Source: Planococcus chinensis
GTDB taxonomy: Bacteria > Bacillota > Bacilli > Bacillales_A > Planococcaceae
Direction: 5' to 3'
DNA length: 47,840 nucleotides
Assembly (NCBI RefSeq): GCF_020071995.1
Contig: NZ_JABWTK010000018.1
Span: forward strand, 1-47,840
The stretch's first letter is position 1. Each line of letters starts with the position of its first letter. Shown in pieces: positions 1 to 10,581 of this stretch. The notes beneath the pieces are model-generated. The model was not told the DNA's origin, ran no database searches, and worked only from the letters and a program-made list of their open reading frames with translations. The position numbers were made by a program, and so were the translations under genes.

Positions 1-41
1 ACAGCCCATTTAATTTCGCTTGAATATACGTTTTTGCCCAT
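1..41 (-). CDS. IS3-family transposase OrfA, N-terminal fragment (runs off left edge)
   Basis: Only the first 13 codons are inside the window: MGKNVYSSEIKWA on the minus strand, starting at an ATG at 41 with a GGAGG ribosome site at 51-55. The segment resembles the start of the helix-turn-helix OrfA of IS3-type transposases, which open with a short basic stretch followed by 'S.E.K..V'. The insertion sequence would extend to the left, with its terminal end somewhere between about 58 and 128. I could not define the inverted repeat because the other end is not visible. The call rests on a short stretch and could be another small HTH protein. Confidence 0.5.
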   Translation of the reverse strand, partial: MGKNVYSSEIKWA

Positions 42-128
42 GCAAAAACACCTCCGATTTGTGTACTTGTTAAAAGTGTACCATCTCGAAGGTGTTTTAT
101 ATTGTCCCATTTAATTATGTTAGTCTAA

Positions 129-157
129 CCCGGAATATTCCTATTCCGGGTCTTTTT
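129..157 (+). terminator. Rho-independent terminator, apparently without its gene
   Basis: A perfect 9-bp stem (CCCGGAATA with TATTCCGGG) is followed by TCTTTTT, a plus-strand terminator. No plus-strand gene ends just before it. The sequence to the left reads as the start of a minus-strand transposase, so the terminator was probably cut off from its gene by that insertion. Confidence 0.7.
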
Positions 158-204
158 ATAGGTTTTTCCACTTTGTATGACGATAGTGCTATTTTCTGAC
201 AAAT

Positions 205-471
205 TTGCTGTTCCTGGGTTTTAGGTGGGAAAACAAGGGTATAATAGATACTGAAATACAAATTCGAAAGGAATGGTTCACTATCGATTCACACGGAATT
301 GAGCACACGGAGAAAATGGAGCAGGCATTTCGAGACGTCCACGGATTTGGTATTGATGAATACCAAAATGACACAAACAAAATTGTAGAAGTAGAGCAGC
401 GGAGAGAACGAGACTATCAAAAAGGGCAGCTAGCGGCTGCGAAGATCGAACGTCTGGTACACCGTGATTAA
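205..471 (+). CDS. Small hypothetical protein, start uncertain, possibly 5'-damaged
   Basis: This is an 88-codon open frame beginning at a TTG with no ribosome site. The C-terminal part is polar and rich in Glu, Arg and Lys; I do not recognise the family. A near-consensus sigma-B promoter sits at 218-242, inside the frame, so the real start should lie beyond about 250. The only in-frame ATG after that is at 316, preceded by GGAG only 3 nt away, giving a 51-aa product. The residues encoded between 262 and 316 (KEWFTIDSHG and on) nevertheless read like true protein. Either a non-canonical start is used or the 5' end has been damaged. A terminator follows directly at 486-512, which supports a real transcript. 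Confidence 0.45.
   Translation: MLFLGFRWENKGIIDTEIQIRKEWFTIDSHGIEHTEKMEQAFRDVHGFGIDEYQNDTNKIVEVEQRRERDYQKGQLAAAKIERLVHRD
218..242 (+). promoter_or_regulatory. Candidate sigma-B-type promoter
   Basis: GTTTTA (218-223), a 13-nt spacer, then GGGTAT (237-242). The Bacillus general-stress sigma-B consensus is GTTTAA-N12-14-GGGTAT, so the match is 11 of 12 with correct spacing. A TATAAT (240-245) overlaps the -10 but has no good -35 upstream. The expected transcript start near 250 lies inside the ORF at 205-471. Confidence 0.5.
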
Positions 472-485
472 TATAGTATGTTTAA

Positions 486-512
486 GCCAGTGCCTTTAGG
501 TGCTGGTTTTTT
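486..512 (+). terminator. Rho-independent terminator after the small ORF
   Basis: An 8-bp stem (CCAGTGCC with GGTGCTGG, two G-T pairs, loop TTTA) is followed by TTTTTT, 14 nt after the TAA at 471. Confidence 0.75.
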
Positions 513-651
513 GATTGATATGTATTCTCATTTAGTGAGTTTCTATTGAAAATAAAGATGATTCAGAAATACTGTGCCGAAAACCCGTATTTTGCAATAA
601 ATACAGCATTTTGAAAAGCTCATATCTAAAAATCTTCTCCGGTTTAATGAT

Positions 652-680
652 TTGCTACTCATGGTGATTTCGGTTAAGAT
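652..680 (+). promoter_or_regulatory. Candidate sigma-A promoter of the suf operon
   Basis: TTGCTA (652-657), a 17-nt spacer and TAAGAT (675-680) give four of six matches in each hexamer, 60 nt before sufC. The 513-740 stretch contains no other gene. I see no convincing Fur or other regulator box, and the promoter call is only moderately strong. Confidence 0.35.
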
Positions 681-740
681 TAGAATGATACTAATTAAGA
701 ATGGTTTGCCATTCAACATCAACTTTATGGAGGTATTTAC

Positions 741-1520
741 ATGTCAACTTTGGTCATTAAAGATTTGCACGTTGAAATCGAAGGTAAAGAGATTTTAAAG
801 GGTGTAAATTTAACTATTAATACAGGTGAAATTCATGCCATCATGGGACCTAACGGAACAGGTAAGTCAACTTTGGCTTCTGCTATCATGGGGCATCCAA
901 AATATGAAGTAACATCCGGTTCAATTACTTTAGACGGTGAAGACGTATTGGAAATGGAAGTGGACGAACGCGCCCGCGCTGGCCTTTTCCTTGGCATGCA
1001 ATACCCGAGTGAAATTTCTGGAGTAACAAATGCTGACTTTATGCGTTCGGCTATGAATGCCCGCCGCGAAGAAGGCGACGAAATTTCATTGATGAAATTC
1101 ATCCGTGAACTTGACAAGAAAATGGAAGTTCTTGATATGGACCAGGAAATGGCGCAACGCTATTTGAATGAAGGATTCTCAGGCGGGGAAAAGAAACGCA
1201 ATGAAATTCTTCAAATGATGATGATCAAACCGAAAATCGCAGTTCTTGATGAAATTGACTCCGGTTTGGATATCGATGCATTGAAAGTTGTATCGGAAGG
1301 CGTTAACCAAATGAGAAGCGAAAACTTCGGCTGCTTGATCATCACTCACTATCAGCGCTTGTTAAACTACATCACGCCTGACCACGTTCACGTAATGATG
1401 CAGGGCCGCGTAGTTAAATCCGGTGGAGAAGAACTTTCTCACAAACTGGAAGCAGAAGGCTATGACTGGATCAAAGCGGAACTTGGAATCGAAGATGAGA
1501 CTGTAGGACAAGAAGCTTAA
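741..1520 (+). CDS. sufC: SufC, Fe-S cluster assembly ATPase
   Basis: This is the cytosolic ABC-type ATPase of the SUF system. It binds SufB and SufD, and ATP hydrolysis remodels the scaffold for iron-sulfur cluster assembly. In the 259 residues I see Walker [10 protein letters not shown] (36-44), the signature FSGGE (146-150) and Walker [13 protein letters not shown] with D170/E171. There is no membrane segment, as expected for SufC and unlike transporter ATPases. The ATG at 741 follows GGAGG with good spacing. It is the first gene of the Bacillales-order operon sufC-sufD-sufS-sufU-sufB, and its TAA is 18 nt before the sufD start, so the two are co-transcribed. Confidence 0.97.
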   Translation: MSTLVIKDLHVEIEGKEILKGVNLTINTGEIHAIMGPNGTGKSTLASAIMGHPKYEVTSGSITLDGEDVLEMEVDERARAGLFLGMQYPSEISGVTNADFMRSAMNARREEGDEISLMKFIRELDKKMEVLDMDQEMAQRYLNEGFSGGEKKRNEILQMMMIKPKIAVLDEIDSGLDIDALKVVSEGVNQMRSENFGCLIITHYQRLLNYITPDHVHVMMQGRVVKSGGEELSHKLEAEGYDWIKAELGIEDETVGQEA

Positions 1521-1538
1521 TTGGAAGGGGAAACTAAC

Positions 1539-4502
<2,964 letters not shown>

Positions 4503-4522
4503 CACAGAACGGAGGAACGACG

Positions 4523-5920
4523 ATGGCAAAAAAAATGCCGGAGATCGGTGATTATAAATATGGGTTCCACGATAAAGATGTGTCAGTGTTCCGATCAAAA
4601 CGTGGACTTACAGAAGATATCGTAAGAGAAATTTCGAACATTAAGAGCGAACCGGAATGGATGTTGAAATCTCGCCTGAAAGCTCTTAAATTGTTCTACT
4701 CAATGCCAATGCCACAATGGGGCGGCGATTTGGGTTCATTGAACTTCGATGAAATTACGTATTACGTAAAACCGTCTGAAGCGAGCCAGACTTCATGGGA
4801 TGAGGTTCCGGATGAAATCAAAGCGACATTTGATAAATTAGGGATTCCTGAAGCTGAACAAAAATACCTTGCGGGTGTTTCTGCTCAGTATGAATCTGAA
4901 GTGGTTTACCACAACATGAAAGTGGAATTGGAAGACATGGGCATCGTCTTCAAAGACACGGATGCTGCACTTCGTGAAAACGAAGACTTGTTCCGCGAAT
5001 ACTGGCAGACAGTTATTCCGGCTGCAGACAATAAGTTCGCGGCTCTTAACACAGCTGTATGGTCTGGTGGATCGTTCATCTATGTACCAAAAGGCGTAAA
5101 AGTGGAATCTCCGCTTCAAGCTTATTTCCGCATCAACTCGGAAAACATGGGCCAATTTGAACGTACATTGATTATCGTTGATGAAGGCGCAAGCGTTCAT
5201 TACGTAGAAGGCTGTACAGCACCGGTTTACACGACAAACTCCCTGCACTCTGCAGTAGTTGAAATCATCGTGAAAAAAGATGCTTATTGCCGCTACACAA
5301 CCATCCAGAACTGGGCAAACAACGTCTATAACCTTGTAACGAAACGCGCATTCGTGGATGCGAACGGTACAATGGAATGGATCGACGGCAACATCGGTTC
5401 TAAATTGACGATGAAATACCCGGCTGTTTACTTGAAAGGCGAAGGCGCACGCGGCATGACTTTGTCGATTGCAATCGCCGGCAAAGGGCAGCACCAGGAT
5501 GCTGGAGCGAAAATGATTCACTTGGCTCCAAACACTTCTTCTTCAATCGTTTCGAAATCCATTTCGAAACAAGGCGGTAAGGTTTCTTACCGCGGAATCG
5601 TGCACTTCGGCCGTAAAGCCGATGGCGCCCGTTCAAACATCGAATGTGATACATTGATCATGGATAATCAGTCAACTTCTGATACTATCCCTTACAATGA
5701 AATCTTGAACGATAACGTCTCTTTGGAACACGAAGCGAAAGTTTCAAAAGTATCTGAAGAGCAATTGTTCTACTTGATGAGCCGCGGCGTTTCTGAGCAG
5801 GAAGCAACAGAAATGATCGTCATGGGCTTCATCGAGCCATTCACAAAAGAACTTCCAATGGAATATGCGGTAGAAATGAACCGTTTGATCAAGTTCGAAA
5901 TGGAAGGCTCTATTGGTTAA
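4523..5920 (+). CDS. sufB: SufB, Fe-S cluster scaffold
   Basis: SufB is the scaffold subunit of SufBC2D on which the cluster is built. The frame is open from 4442, but I chose ATG 4523 because GGAGGA lies 6 nt before it and SufB proteins start close to [15 protein letters not shown]. The 465-aa product carries the SufB core with LYxLMSRG-type C-terminal helices ([19 protein letters not shown]). It is the last gene of the operon, closed by a very strong terminator 15 nt downstream. Confidence 0.97.
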   Translation: MAKKMPEIGDYKYGFHDKDVSVFRSKRGLTEDIVREISNIKSEPEWMLKSRLKALKLFYSMPMPQWGGDLGSLNFDEITYYVKPSEASQTSWDEVPDEIKATFDKLGIPEAEQKYLAGVSAQYESEVVYHNMKVELEDMGIVFKDTDAALRENEDLFREYWQTVIPAADNKFAALNTAVWSGGSFIYVPKGVKVESPLQAYFRINSENMGQFERTLIIVDEGASVHYVEGCTAPVYTTNSLHSAVVEIIVKKDAYCRYTTIQNWANNVYNLVTKRAFVDANGTMEWIDGNIGSKLTMKYPAVYLKGEGARGMTLSIAIAGKGQHQDAGAKMIHLAPNTSSSIVSKSISKQGGKVSYRGIVHFGRKADGARSNIECDTLIMDNQSTSDTIPYNEILNDNVSLEHEAKVSKVSEEQLFYLMSRGVSEQEATEMIVMGFIEPFTKELPMEYAVEMNRLIKFEMEGSIG

Positions 5921-5935
5921 TAAAGTTGTTAACAG

Positions 5936-5974
5936 CCCTTGGCATGAGATTGCTCATGCCAAGGGTTATTTTTT
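5936..5974 (+). terminator. Rho-independent terminator of the suf operon
   Basis: A perfect 13-bp stem (CCCTTGGCATGAG with CTCATGCCAAGGG, loop ATTG) is followed by TTATTTTTT. Confidence 0.92.
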
Positions 5975-5992
5975 ATGGTAAAAAACGATGCC

Positions 5993-6017
5993 GTTTTATT
6001 GTTCATTTAAGGGGTAA
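5993..6017 (+). promoter_or_regulatory. Candidate sigma-B-type promoter
   Basis: GTTTTA (5993-5998), a 13-nt spacer and GGGTAA (6012-6017) match the sigma-B consensus GTTTAA-N12-14-GGGTAT at 10 of 12 positions. It has the same -35 and the same spacer length as the site at 218-242. A transcript start near 6024 would leave a 32-nt leader with an AAGGAGG before the ATG at 6056. Confidence 0.5.
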
Positions 6018-6055
6018 ACAAGCTAGGTAAGTAAATTTCAAGGAGGAATGCTGAC

Positions 6056-6241
6056 ATGAGTCAAACATTCGATGCATTGAAAGCAAAGCTTAGCAACGCA
6101 GACTTGGGGCAGGCAAAAGAAGTGATGGAGCAAGCCAAACAAGCTCATGAAGATGGAAAAATTGACGAGAATGAAAAGAAGGAACTGTTCGAATCTGCAA
6201 AATCGATCATTGGCGGAAAAGGCCTCGGTGGAATCTTTTAA
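6056..6241 (+). CDS. Small acidic helical protein, unknown function
   Basis: The 61-aa product has no transmembrane segment or cysteine. About residues 1-52 are heptad-like and charged, with many Ala, Lys, Glu and Gln, so an amphipathic helix or coiled coil is likely. The tail is glycine-rich (GGKGLGGIF). The ATG follows AAGGAGG at good spacing. With its own sigma-B-like promoter (5993-6017) and a terminator at 6295-6320 it is a single-gene unit. I do not recognise a family; a general-stress role is only inferred from the promoter. Confidence 0.8.
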   Translation: MSQTFDALKAKLSNADLGQAKEVMEQAKQAHEDGKIDENEKKELFESAKSIIGGKGLGGIF

Positions 6242-6294
6242 CAGCATGGACGGAAGCAGTACGTTTCACCAATGATAGTAAAGAATATAACAAA

Positions 6295-6320
6295 GCCCGG
6301 CGCATAAGCGCCGGGCTTTT
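6295..6320. terminator. Bidirectional terminator
   Basis: A 9-bp stem (GCCCGGCGC/GCGCCGGGC, loop ATAA) is flanked by AAA on the left and TTTT on the right. It serves the 61-aa gene on plus and the convergent AlkD-like gene on minus, whose TAA begins in its T tail. Confidence 0.85.
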
Positions 6321-6996
6321 ACCTATTGATATTTTTTAGTGCCTCCCGTTTGCTAAGGGGCATCAATTCATGTTCCAAAACAAAAGTCCGCACCCAGTCG
6401 GCATCGGTTTTAGCGTATTCGCGGAGTGCCCAGCCAATGGATTTTTGGAGAAAGAATTCAGACGAAGCGGCGTGCTCCAGGATGATGCGGCTAAGTACCG
6501 CCGTGTCGGTAGTTTGTTTATATTTTAATTGATGAAGAATAGCCGCACGGTTTGTCCACATGTTATCGGCTTGAGACCATTCAAGCATTGTGAGGGTCCC
6601 GGCATCCCGCTGGATTTGAACGACATAGCCGAGTGCGCGCGGAGCGATGGAATCGACACTGTCCCACCAGGACTTGCTTTCGATCAATTGGCGTAAAAAG
6701 GGCAGATCAGCAAGCGACAAGTGCTTCACCATTTTTTCAAGTAGGGCGATGGCCGCATACTGGTACTCGCGTTCCGGCAGTGTATACAGTTTCCATACTT
6801 CTTCTGGTAAACGTTCCGGCTCCGGAAGCTGGTATTCCTGAAACTGTTCCTTCAGCAATACTTTCCGCAAAGGCGTTTTGATTCCGAGAAAGGGGAATTG
6901 ATTTCGCATATACGCGCTCATCGCTACAGCCAGTTCTTCGCTGCGGTGGGCTTCAAATTTTCCGATGATTCCTCTATGGTCCCATTCTTTTTTCAT
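6319..6996 (-). CDS. AlkD-like DNA alkylation repair protein
   Basis: AlkD-type proteins are HEAT-like all-helical DNA glycosylases that remove N3- and N7-alkylated purines. The 225-aa product shows the family pattern: MRNQFPFLGIKTPLR near the N-terminus, EYQYAAIALL, the SWWDSVDSIAPRALG segment with the catalytic-type Trp and Asp, and FLQKSIGWALREYAK near the end. I prefer the ATG at 6996 over the one at 7005, because AGGAGA touches the first and lies 8 nt from the second. It is monocistronic and convergent with the 61-aa gene. Confidence 0.88.
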   Translation of the reverse strand: MKKEWDHRGIIGKFEAHRSEELAVAMSAYMRNQFPFLGIKTPLRKVLLKEQFQEYQLPEPERLPEEVWKLYTLPEREYQYAAIALLEKMVKHLSLADLPFLRQLIESKSWWDSVDSIAPRALGYVVQIQRDAGTLTMLEWSQADNMWTNRAAILHQLKYKQTTDTAVLSRIILEHAASSEFFLQKSIGWALREYAKTDADWVRTFVLEHELMPLSKREALKNINR

Positions 6997-7173
6997 GAAA
7001 TTCATCTCCTAATCTTTTTAAAAAAAGTGTAGCACATCCAAAAGCAGGGAAATGTACAGCAACTGCTTTTTTTTATTGGAAATCTTGTAGTTGCGGCAAA
7101 GGGCATCTTCCAAAAAGACGCCCCATTTTTTGTGTGCTATCATAAAATAATAACGAATAGTGGAGGCGGGACG

Positions 7174-8034
7174 ATGATATACGTTGGTTTGACGGGGTGG
7201 GGAGACCATCCGGACGTCTATAGCCCAGGCTCAAAAAAAACAGAAAAACTCATTGATTACAGCTCGCATTTTCCAATCGTTGAATTGGATTCATCGTTCT
7301 ATGCAGTCCAACCTGAGCGCAATATCCGCAAATGGATCAACGAGACACCTGCAGGATTTCAGTTTGTGGTGAAAGCCTATCAAGGCATGACCGGGCATCA
7401 GCGCGGGGAAAACCCATTCGAGAGCCGCGACGAAATGTTTGAAGCGTTTCTCTTGTCGATTCGGCCTTTAAAGGAAGCGGGAAAATTGGCGATGGTGCTG
7501 CTTCAGTTTCCGCCTTGGTTTGATTGCCAGCGGGACAATGTCGAACAGATCCGGGAGATTGTCGGGCGCCTGCAGGAGTTTGATTTGGCCGTCGAGTTTC
7601 GCCATCAGTCTTGGTATGCACCGGAACTGCAGGAGAAGACGATCGAGTTTTTAAGGGAAAACAACTTGATCCATTCCGTTTGCGATGAACCGCAGGCGGG
7701 TGACGGCTCCATTCCGTTAGTGCCGATTTCCACCCGGGAAGACAAAGTGCTCTTTCGGCTGCATGGCCGCAATGTCCATGGCTGGCTGAATCCCGGCAAT
7801 GCCAAGAAATGGCGGGAAGTCCGTTACTTGTACGATTACAATAAAAAAGAGCTGGAAGAAATCAGCGAAGCCGTTGCATCCTTAAAACAATCAACGGATA
7901 ATGTGTATGTGATTTTCAATAATAACTCAGGCGGCCATGCGGCGGGAGATGCCAAACAATTTCAAGAGATGAACGAGCTGGAATTCAAAGGGCTCCATGA
8001 GAAACAGCTCGATTTGTTTGAAGGTGAATTTTAA
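7174..8034 (+). CDS. yunF: YunF-like DUF72 protein
   Basis: The 286-aa protein has the DUF72 TIM-barrel fold signature: YVGLTGWGD at the start, YSSHFPIVELDSSFYA, FVVKAYQGMTGH, LLQFPPWF, AVEFRHQSW and YVIFNNNSGGHA towards the end. Family members have no firmly established reaction. The frame is open from 7132, but ATG 7174 follows GGAGGCGG. Its stop overlaps the next start (TAATG), so it is translationally coupled to yunE. The order yunF-yunE-yunD on one strand mirrors the B. subtilis yunDEF neighbourhood. Confidence 0.9.
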   Translation: MIYVGLTGWGDHPDVYSPGSKKTEKLIDYSSHFPIVELDSSFYAVQPERNIRKWINETPAGFQFVVKAYQGMTGHQRGENPFESRDEMFEAFLLSIRPLKEAGKLAMVLLQFPPWFDCQRDNVEQIREIVGRLQEFDLAVEFRHQSWYAPELQEKTIEFLRENNLIHSVCDEPQAGDGSIPLVPISTREDKVLFRLHGRNVHGWLNPGNAKKWREVRYLYDYNKKELEEISEAVASLKQSTDNVYVIFNNNSGGHAAGDAKQFQEMNELEFKGLHEKQLDLFEGEF

Positions 8035-8861
8035 TGGTGTTTGTGCTAATTGCGATTGTTGGCTTATTGTCAGGAATCGTAGGTGCGTTGATTGGCCTTG
8101 GCGGAGGGGTCATTCTCGTACCAGCCATGCTGTTTCTCGGCACGGCGTTTGCTTTTTTTCCTGAATTGTCTCCGCAGAAAATTGTTGGGCTTTCGGTGAT
8201 TATGATGATTTTTACAGGGCTTTCTTCCACGCTGTCCTATATGAAAGTGAAAACCGTCGATTATAAAAGCGGATTTATCTTTTTTGCAGGCAGTGCCCCT
8301 GGAACCATCATCGGAGCGTTTGTGAATAAGGGGCTGGATTTGCCTTCTTTTAATCTGTATTTCGGTATTCTGCTGGTTTTTCTAGCGATTTTGCTATTGG
8401 TTCGGGACCGGTTAAAAGAAGTCCACTGGTTTGTCGACAATGGCAAAAAGTATCATTTTAAAGATTCTATGAACAAGGAATACGTTTATGGATACCCGAT
8501 TTGGGCAGCGCTTGTGCTGACATTCGCTGTAGGATTTGCTTCCGGCCTGTTTGGCATCGGCGGCGGTTCCATTATGGTGCCGGCCATGATCCTGCTCTTT
8601 CTATTTCCGCCGCATGTGGCAGTCGGCACTTCCATGTTCATGGTATTTTTATCAGCGATCGTAAACTCCATCACCCATTTTTCACTTGGCAATATTCCAT
8701 GGATTTACACATTGGCTGTCGTGCCCGGGGCTTATATTGGCGCAAAAATAGGGGCAGGGTTAAACAAAAAACTTCAGTCTGAGACGCTTGTCGTCATATT
8801 GCGCATTGCCCTATTGGTATTGGGGGTGCGTTCGATTTACGAAGGATTATTCAGTTCTTAA
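8034..8861 (+). CDS. yunE: TauE/SafE-family anion exporter (YunE-like)
   Basis: This 275-aa membrane protein has about eight hydrophobic segments arranged as two halves. Each half contains a glycine-rich motif: GLGGGVILVPAM (about residues 21-32) and FGIGGGSIMVPAM (about 173-185). That repeat is typical of TauE/SafE/YfcA proteins, which export sulfite or related organosulfonates; the substrate here is unknown. It overlaps yunF by 1 nt and ends 13 nt before yunD. Confidence 0.9.
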   Translation: MVFVLIAIVGLLSGIVGALIGLGGGVILVPAMLFLGTAFAFFPELSPQKIVGLSVIMMIFTGLSSTLSYMKVKTVDYKSGFIFFAGSAPGTIIGAFVNKGLDLPSFNLYFGILLVFLAILLLVRDRLKEVHWFVDNGKKYHFKDSMNKEYVYGYPIWAALVLTFAVGFASGLFGIGGGSIMVPAMILLFLFPPHVAVGTSMFMVFLSAIVNSITHFSLGNIPWIYTLAVVPGAYIGAKIGAGLNKKLQSETLVVILRIALLVLGVRSIYEGLFSS

Positions 8862-8874
8862 AGAGGTGTAAGTG

Positions 8875-10218
8875 ATGGGTGAGACCATTCATATTTATCA
8901 TACAAACGATTTGCACAGCCATTTTTCGAATTGGCCACGCATCAAAAACTTATTAAGTGAGCGGAAACGCTGGCACGAGGAAGAAGGGGATATCTGCCTG
9001 ATCCTCGATATCGGCGACCATGTCGACCGCTCGCATCCCTACACTGAAGGAACAGCCGGGAAAGGAAATGTGGAATTGCTGAATGATGCCGAATACGACG
9101 CGGTGACCATCGGCAATAACGAAGGCATCACGCTGTCCAAAGAAGAATTGGATGACTTATATGTACAGGCTGATTTTGATGTTGTTGTCGCCAATTTATA
9201 TAAACCGAACGGCGAACGTCCTGAATGGGCGAAACCGTACCGGCTCATCAAAACAAATAGCGGGTACACCATTGGACTGGTCGGAGCTACAGCCGAATTC
9301 ACGCCTTTCTATAAACGCCTTGGCTGGACGATTTCAGACGCGAAAAACGCTATTATAGAGGCCGTAGAGGCTATTAAAGGGGAAGCGGACCTGATTGTCT
9401 GCCTGTCCCATCTTGGCGTCAAAGAGGATGAATATTTGGCGGAACTATGCCCCGATATCGACGTCATTCTCGGAGCCCATACCCATCATATTTTCCATGA
9501 AGGGAAAATGATTGGAGATACATTGCTTGGAGCTGCCGGGAAGTTCGGTATGTATATCGGCCATGTGACCATTGAACCTTTGCGGCAGGAGAAAAAAGCA
9601 CAGCTGATTGAAACAGCGACGTTGCAAGAAAGCGATGGCACATTCAATGAGCTGCTGATCGAACAAGGCAAAGCCCAATTGAGTGAACCGATTTTCTATA
9701 ATGAAAAAGAGTTGAAAGCGGAATGGTTCAAAGACTCGGAGCTTGCTGAATTGTTCGGGGAAGCTTTGCTGGAATTTTCAGGTGCCCCTTGTGCGCTATT
9801 CAATGCCGGGTTGTTTATGGAAGACATGCCGCTAGGGAAAGCGACCCGCTATGATTTCCATAAAATGCTGCCGCATCCGATCAATCCATGCTTGATCGAG
9901 CTGACCGGTGCAGAACTGAAAGAAATTTACATGCAGTCCTTAAACGCAGAGTGGCCGCATATCGAATTGAAAGGAATGGGATTCCGGGGGGCGGTCGTCG
10001 GCAAAATGATCCGGGTAGGCCTGGAGGTGAAAAACCACCAACTGTTCGTCGGCGGGAAACCGGCAACCCATGATGAAACGTTTGAACTTATCACGTTGGA
10101 CATGTTTACGTTCGGCTACTTTTTCCCATCGCTAAAGCGCGCTCCGAAAAAGTATTTCATGCCGGAATTCCTGCGGGATGTTTTCAGCCAGTATTTCCGG
10201 AGCAAAGCTATTCGTTGA
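8875..10218 (+). CDS. yunD: YunD-like metallophosphoesterase / 5'-nucleotidase
   Basis: The 447-aa protein has an N-terminal calcineurin-like phosphoesterase domain: HTNDLHSH at the start, DIGDHVDRS, TIGNNEG, CLSHLG, and GAHTHH near residue 200. These are the five metal-ligand blocks of UshA-type enzymes. A C-terminal 5'-nucleotidase domain follows (FNAGLFMEDMP, MLPHPINPCLIELTG). There is no signal peptide, so unlike classical UshA it should be cytosolic. ATG 8875 has AGAGGTG at 8862-8868; the GTG at 8872 in frame is closer and less likely. Confidence 0.9.
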   Translation: MGETIHIYHTNDLHSHFSNWPRIKNLLSERKRWHEEEGDICLILDIGDHVDRSHPYTEGTAGKGNVELLNDAEYDAVTIGNNEGITLSKEELDDLYVQADFDVVVANLYKPNGERPEWAKPYRLIKTNSGYTIGLVGATAEFTPFYKRLGWTISDAKNAIIEAVEAIKGEADLIVCLSHLGVKEDEYLAELCPDIDVILGAHTHHIFHEGKMIGDTLLGAAGKFGMYIGHVTIEPLRQEKKAQLIETATLQESDGTFNELLIEQGKAQLSEPIFYNEKELKAEWFKDSELAELFGEALLEFSGAPCALFNAGLFMEDMPLGKATRYDFHKMLPHPINPCLIELTGAELKEIYMQSLNAEWPHIELKGMGFRGAVVGKMIRVGLEVKNHQLFVGGKPATHDETFELITLDMFTFGYFFPSLKRAPKKYFMPEFLRDVFSQYFRSKAIR

Positions 10219-10243
10219 AAGAAAATTCGGACTTAACATACAT

Positions 10244-10272
10244 TTGATTTTGTAAAAAGTATGGGCTATGCT
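10244..10272 (+). promoter_or_regulatory. Candidate sigma-A promoter of the lysine riboswitch transcript
   Basis: TTGATT (10244-10249), a 17-nt spacer and TATGCT (10267-10272) lie just before the riboswitch aptamer, with an expected start near 10279. Confidence 0.5.
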
Positions 10273-10289
10273 TACTATGAAATAAATAT

Positions 10290-10468
10290 TGATGGGTAGA
10301 GGCCGCAAAACTTATTAGTACGATGTGTGAGTGTGACAACGTTGAACACATCCGAAAGGAAGTTTTGCCGAAGTTCTTTTTTTGCTGTCACTGAAAAAAG
10401 AGCTGGGGGTATTCTGAATAGGAATGCCACTGTCGTTTAAGTTTTAATTTAAACGAAGAGCTACAGGG
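10290..10468 (+). promoter_or_regulatory. Lysine riboswitch (L box) aptamer
   Basis: The conserved L-box blocks appear in order: TAGAGGCCGC (about 10297), ATTAGTA, ATCCGAAAGGAAG, TTTTGCCGAAG (about 10363), AGCTGGGGGTATTC, GGAATGCCACTGTC, a P5 hairpin (GTTTAA/TTAAAC) and the closing GAAGAGCTAC. The closing CTAC (10461-10464) pairs with GTAG (10296-10299) as P1. I matched this from memory to the known Thermotoga and Bacillus aptamers. Lysine binding should favour the downstream terminator. The riboswitch and its terminator fill the 363-nt gap between yunD and the transporter gene. Confidence 0.92.
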
Positions 10469-10503
10469 TTGTTTGGTGTTTGAACGCACAGACGAATTGT
10501 AGA

Positions 10504-10543
10504 GGGCTGACTGTATCCATTGGGAGACAGTGGGCCCTTTTTC
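10504..10543 (+). terminator. Riboswitch-controlled terminator
   Basis: An 11-bp stem with one mismatch (GGGCTGACTGT with ACAGTGGGCCC) is followed by TTTTT. TACAG at 10462-10466, overlapping the P1 3' strand, is complementary to CTGTA at 10511-10515 in the terminator's left arm. It could therefore act as the antiterminator when the aptamer is empty. Confidence 0.85.
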
Positions 10544-10581
10544 TTTCTCTTCCATCCTAAAAAACAGGAGGAATCTGTAAC

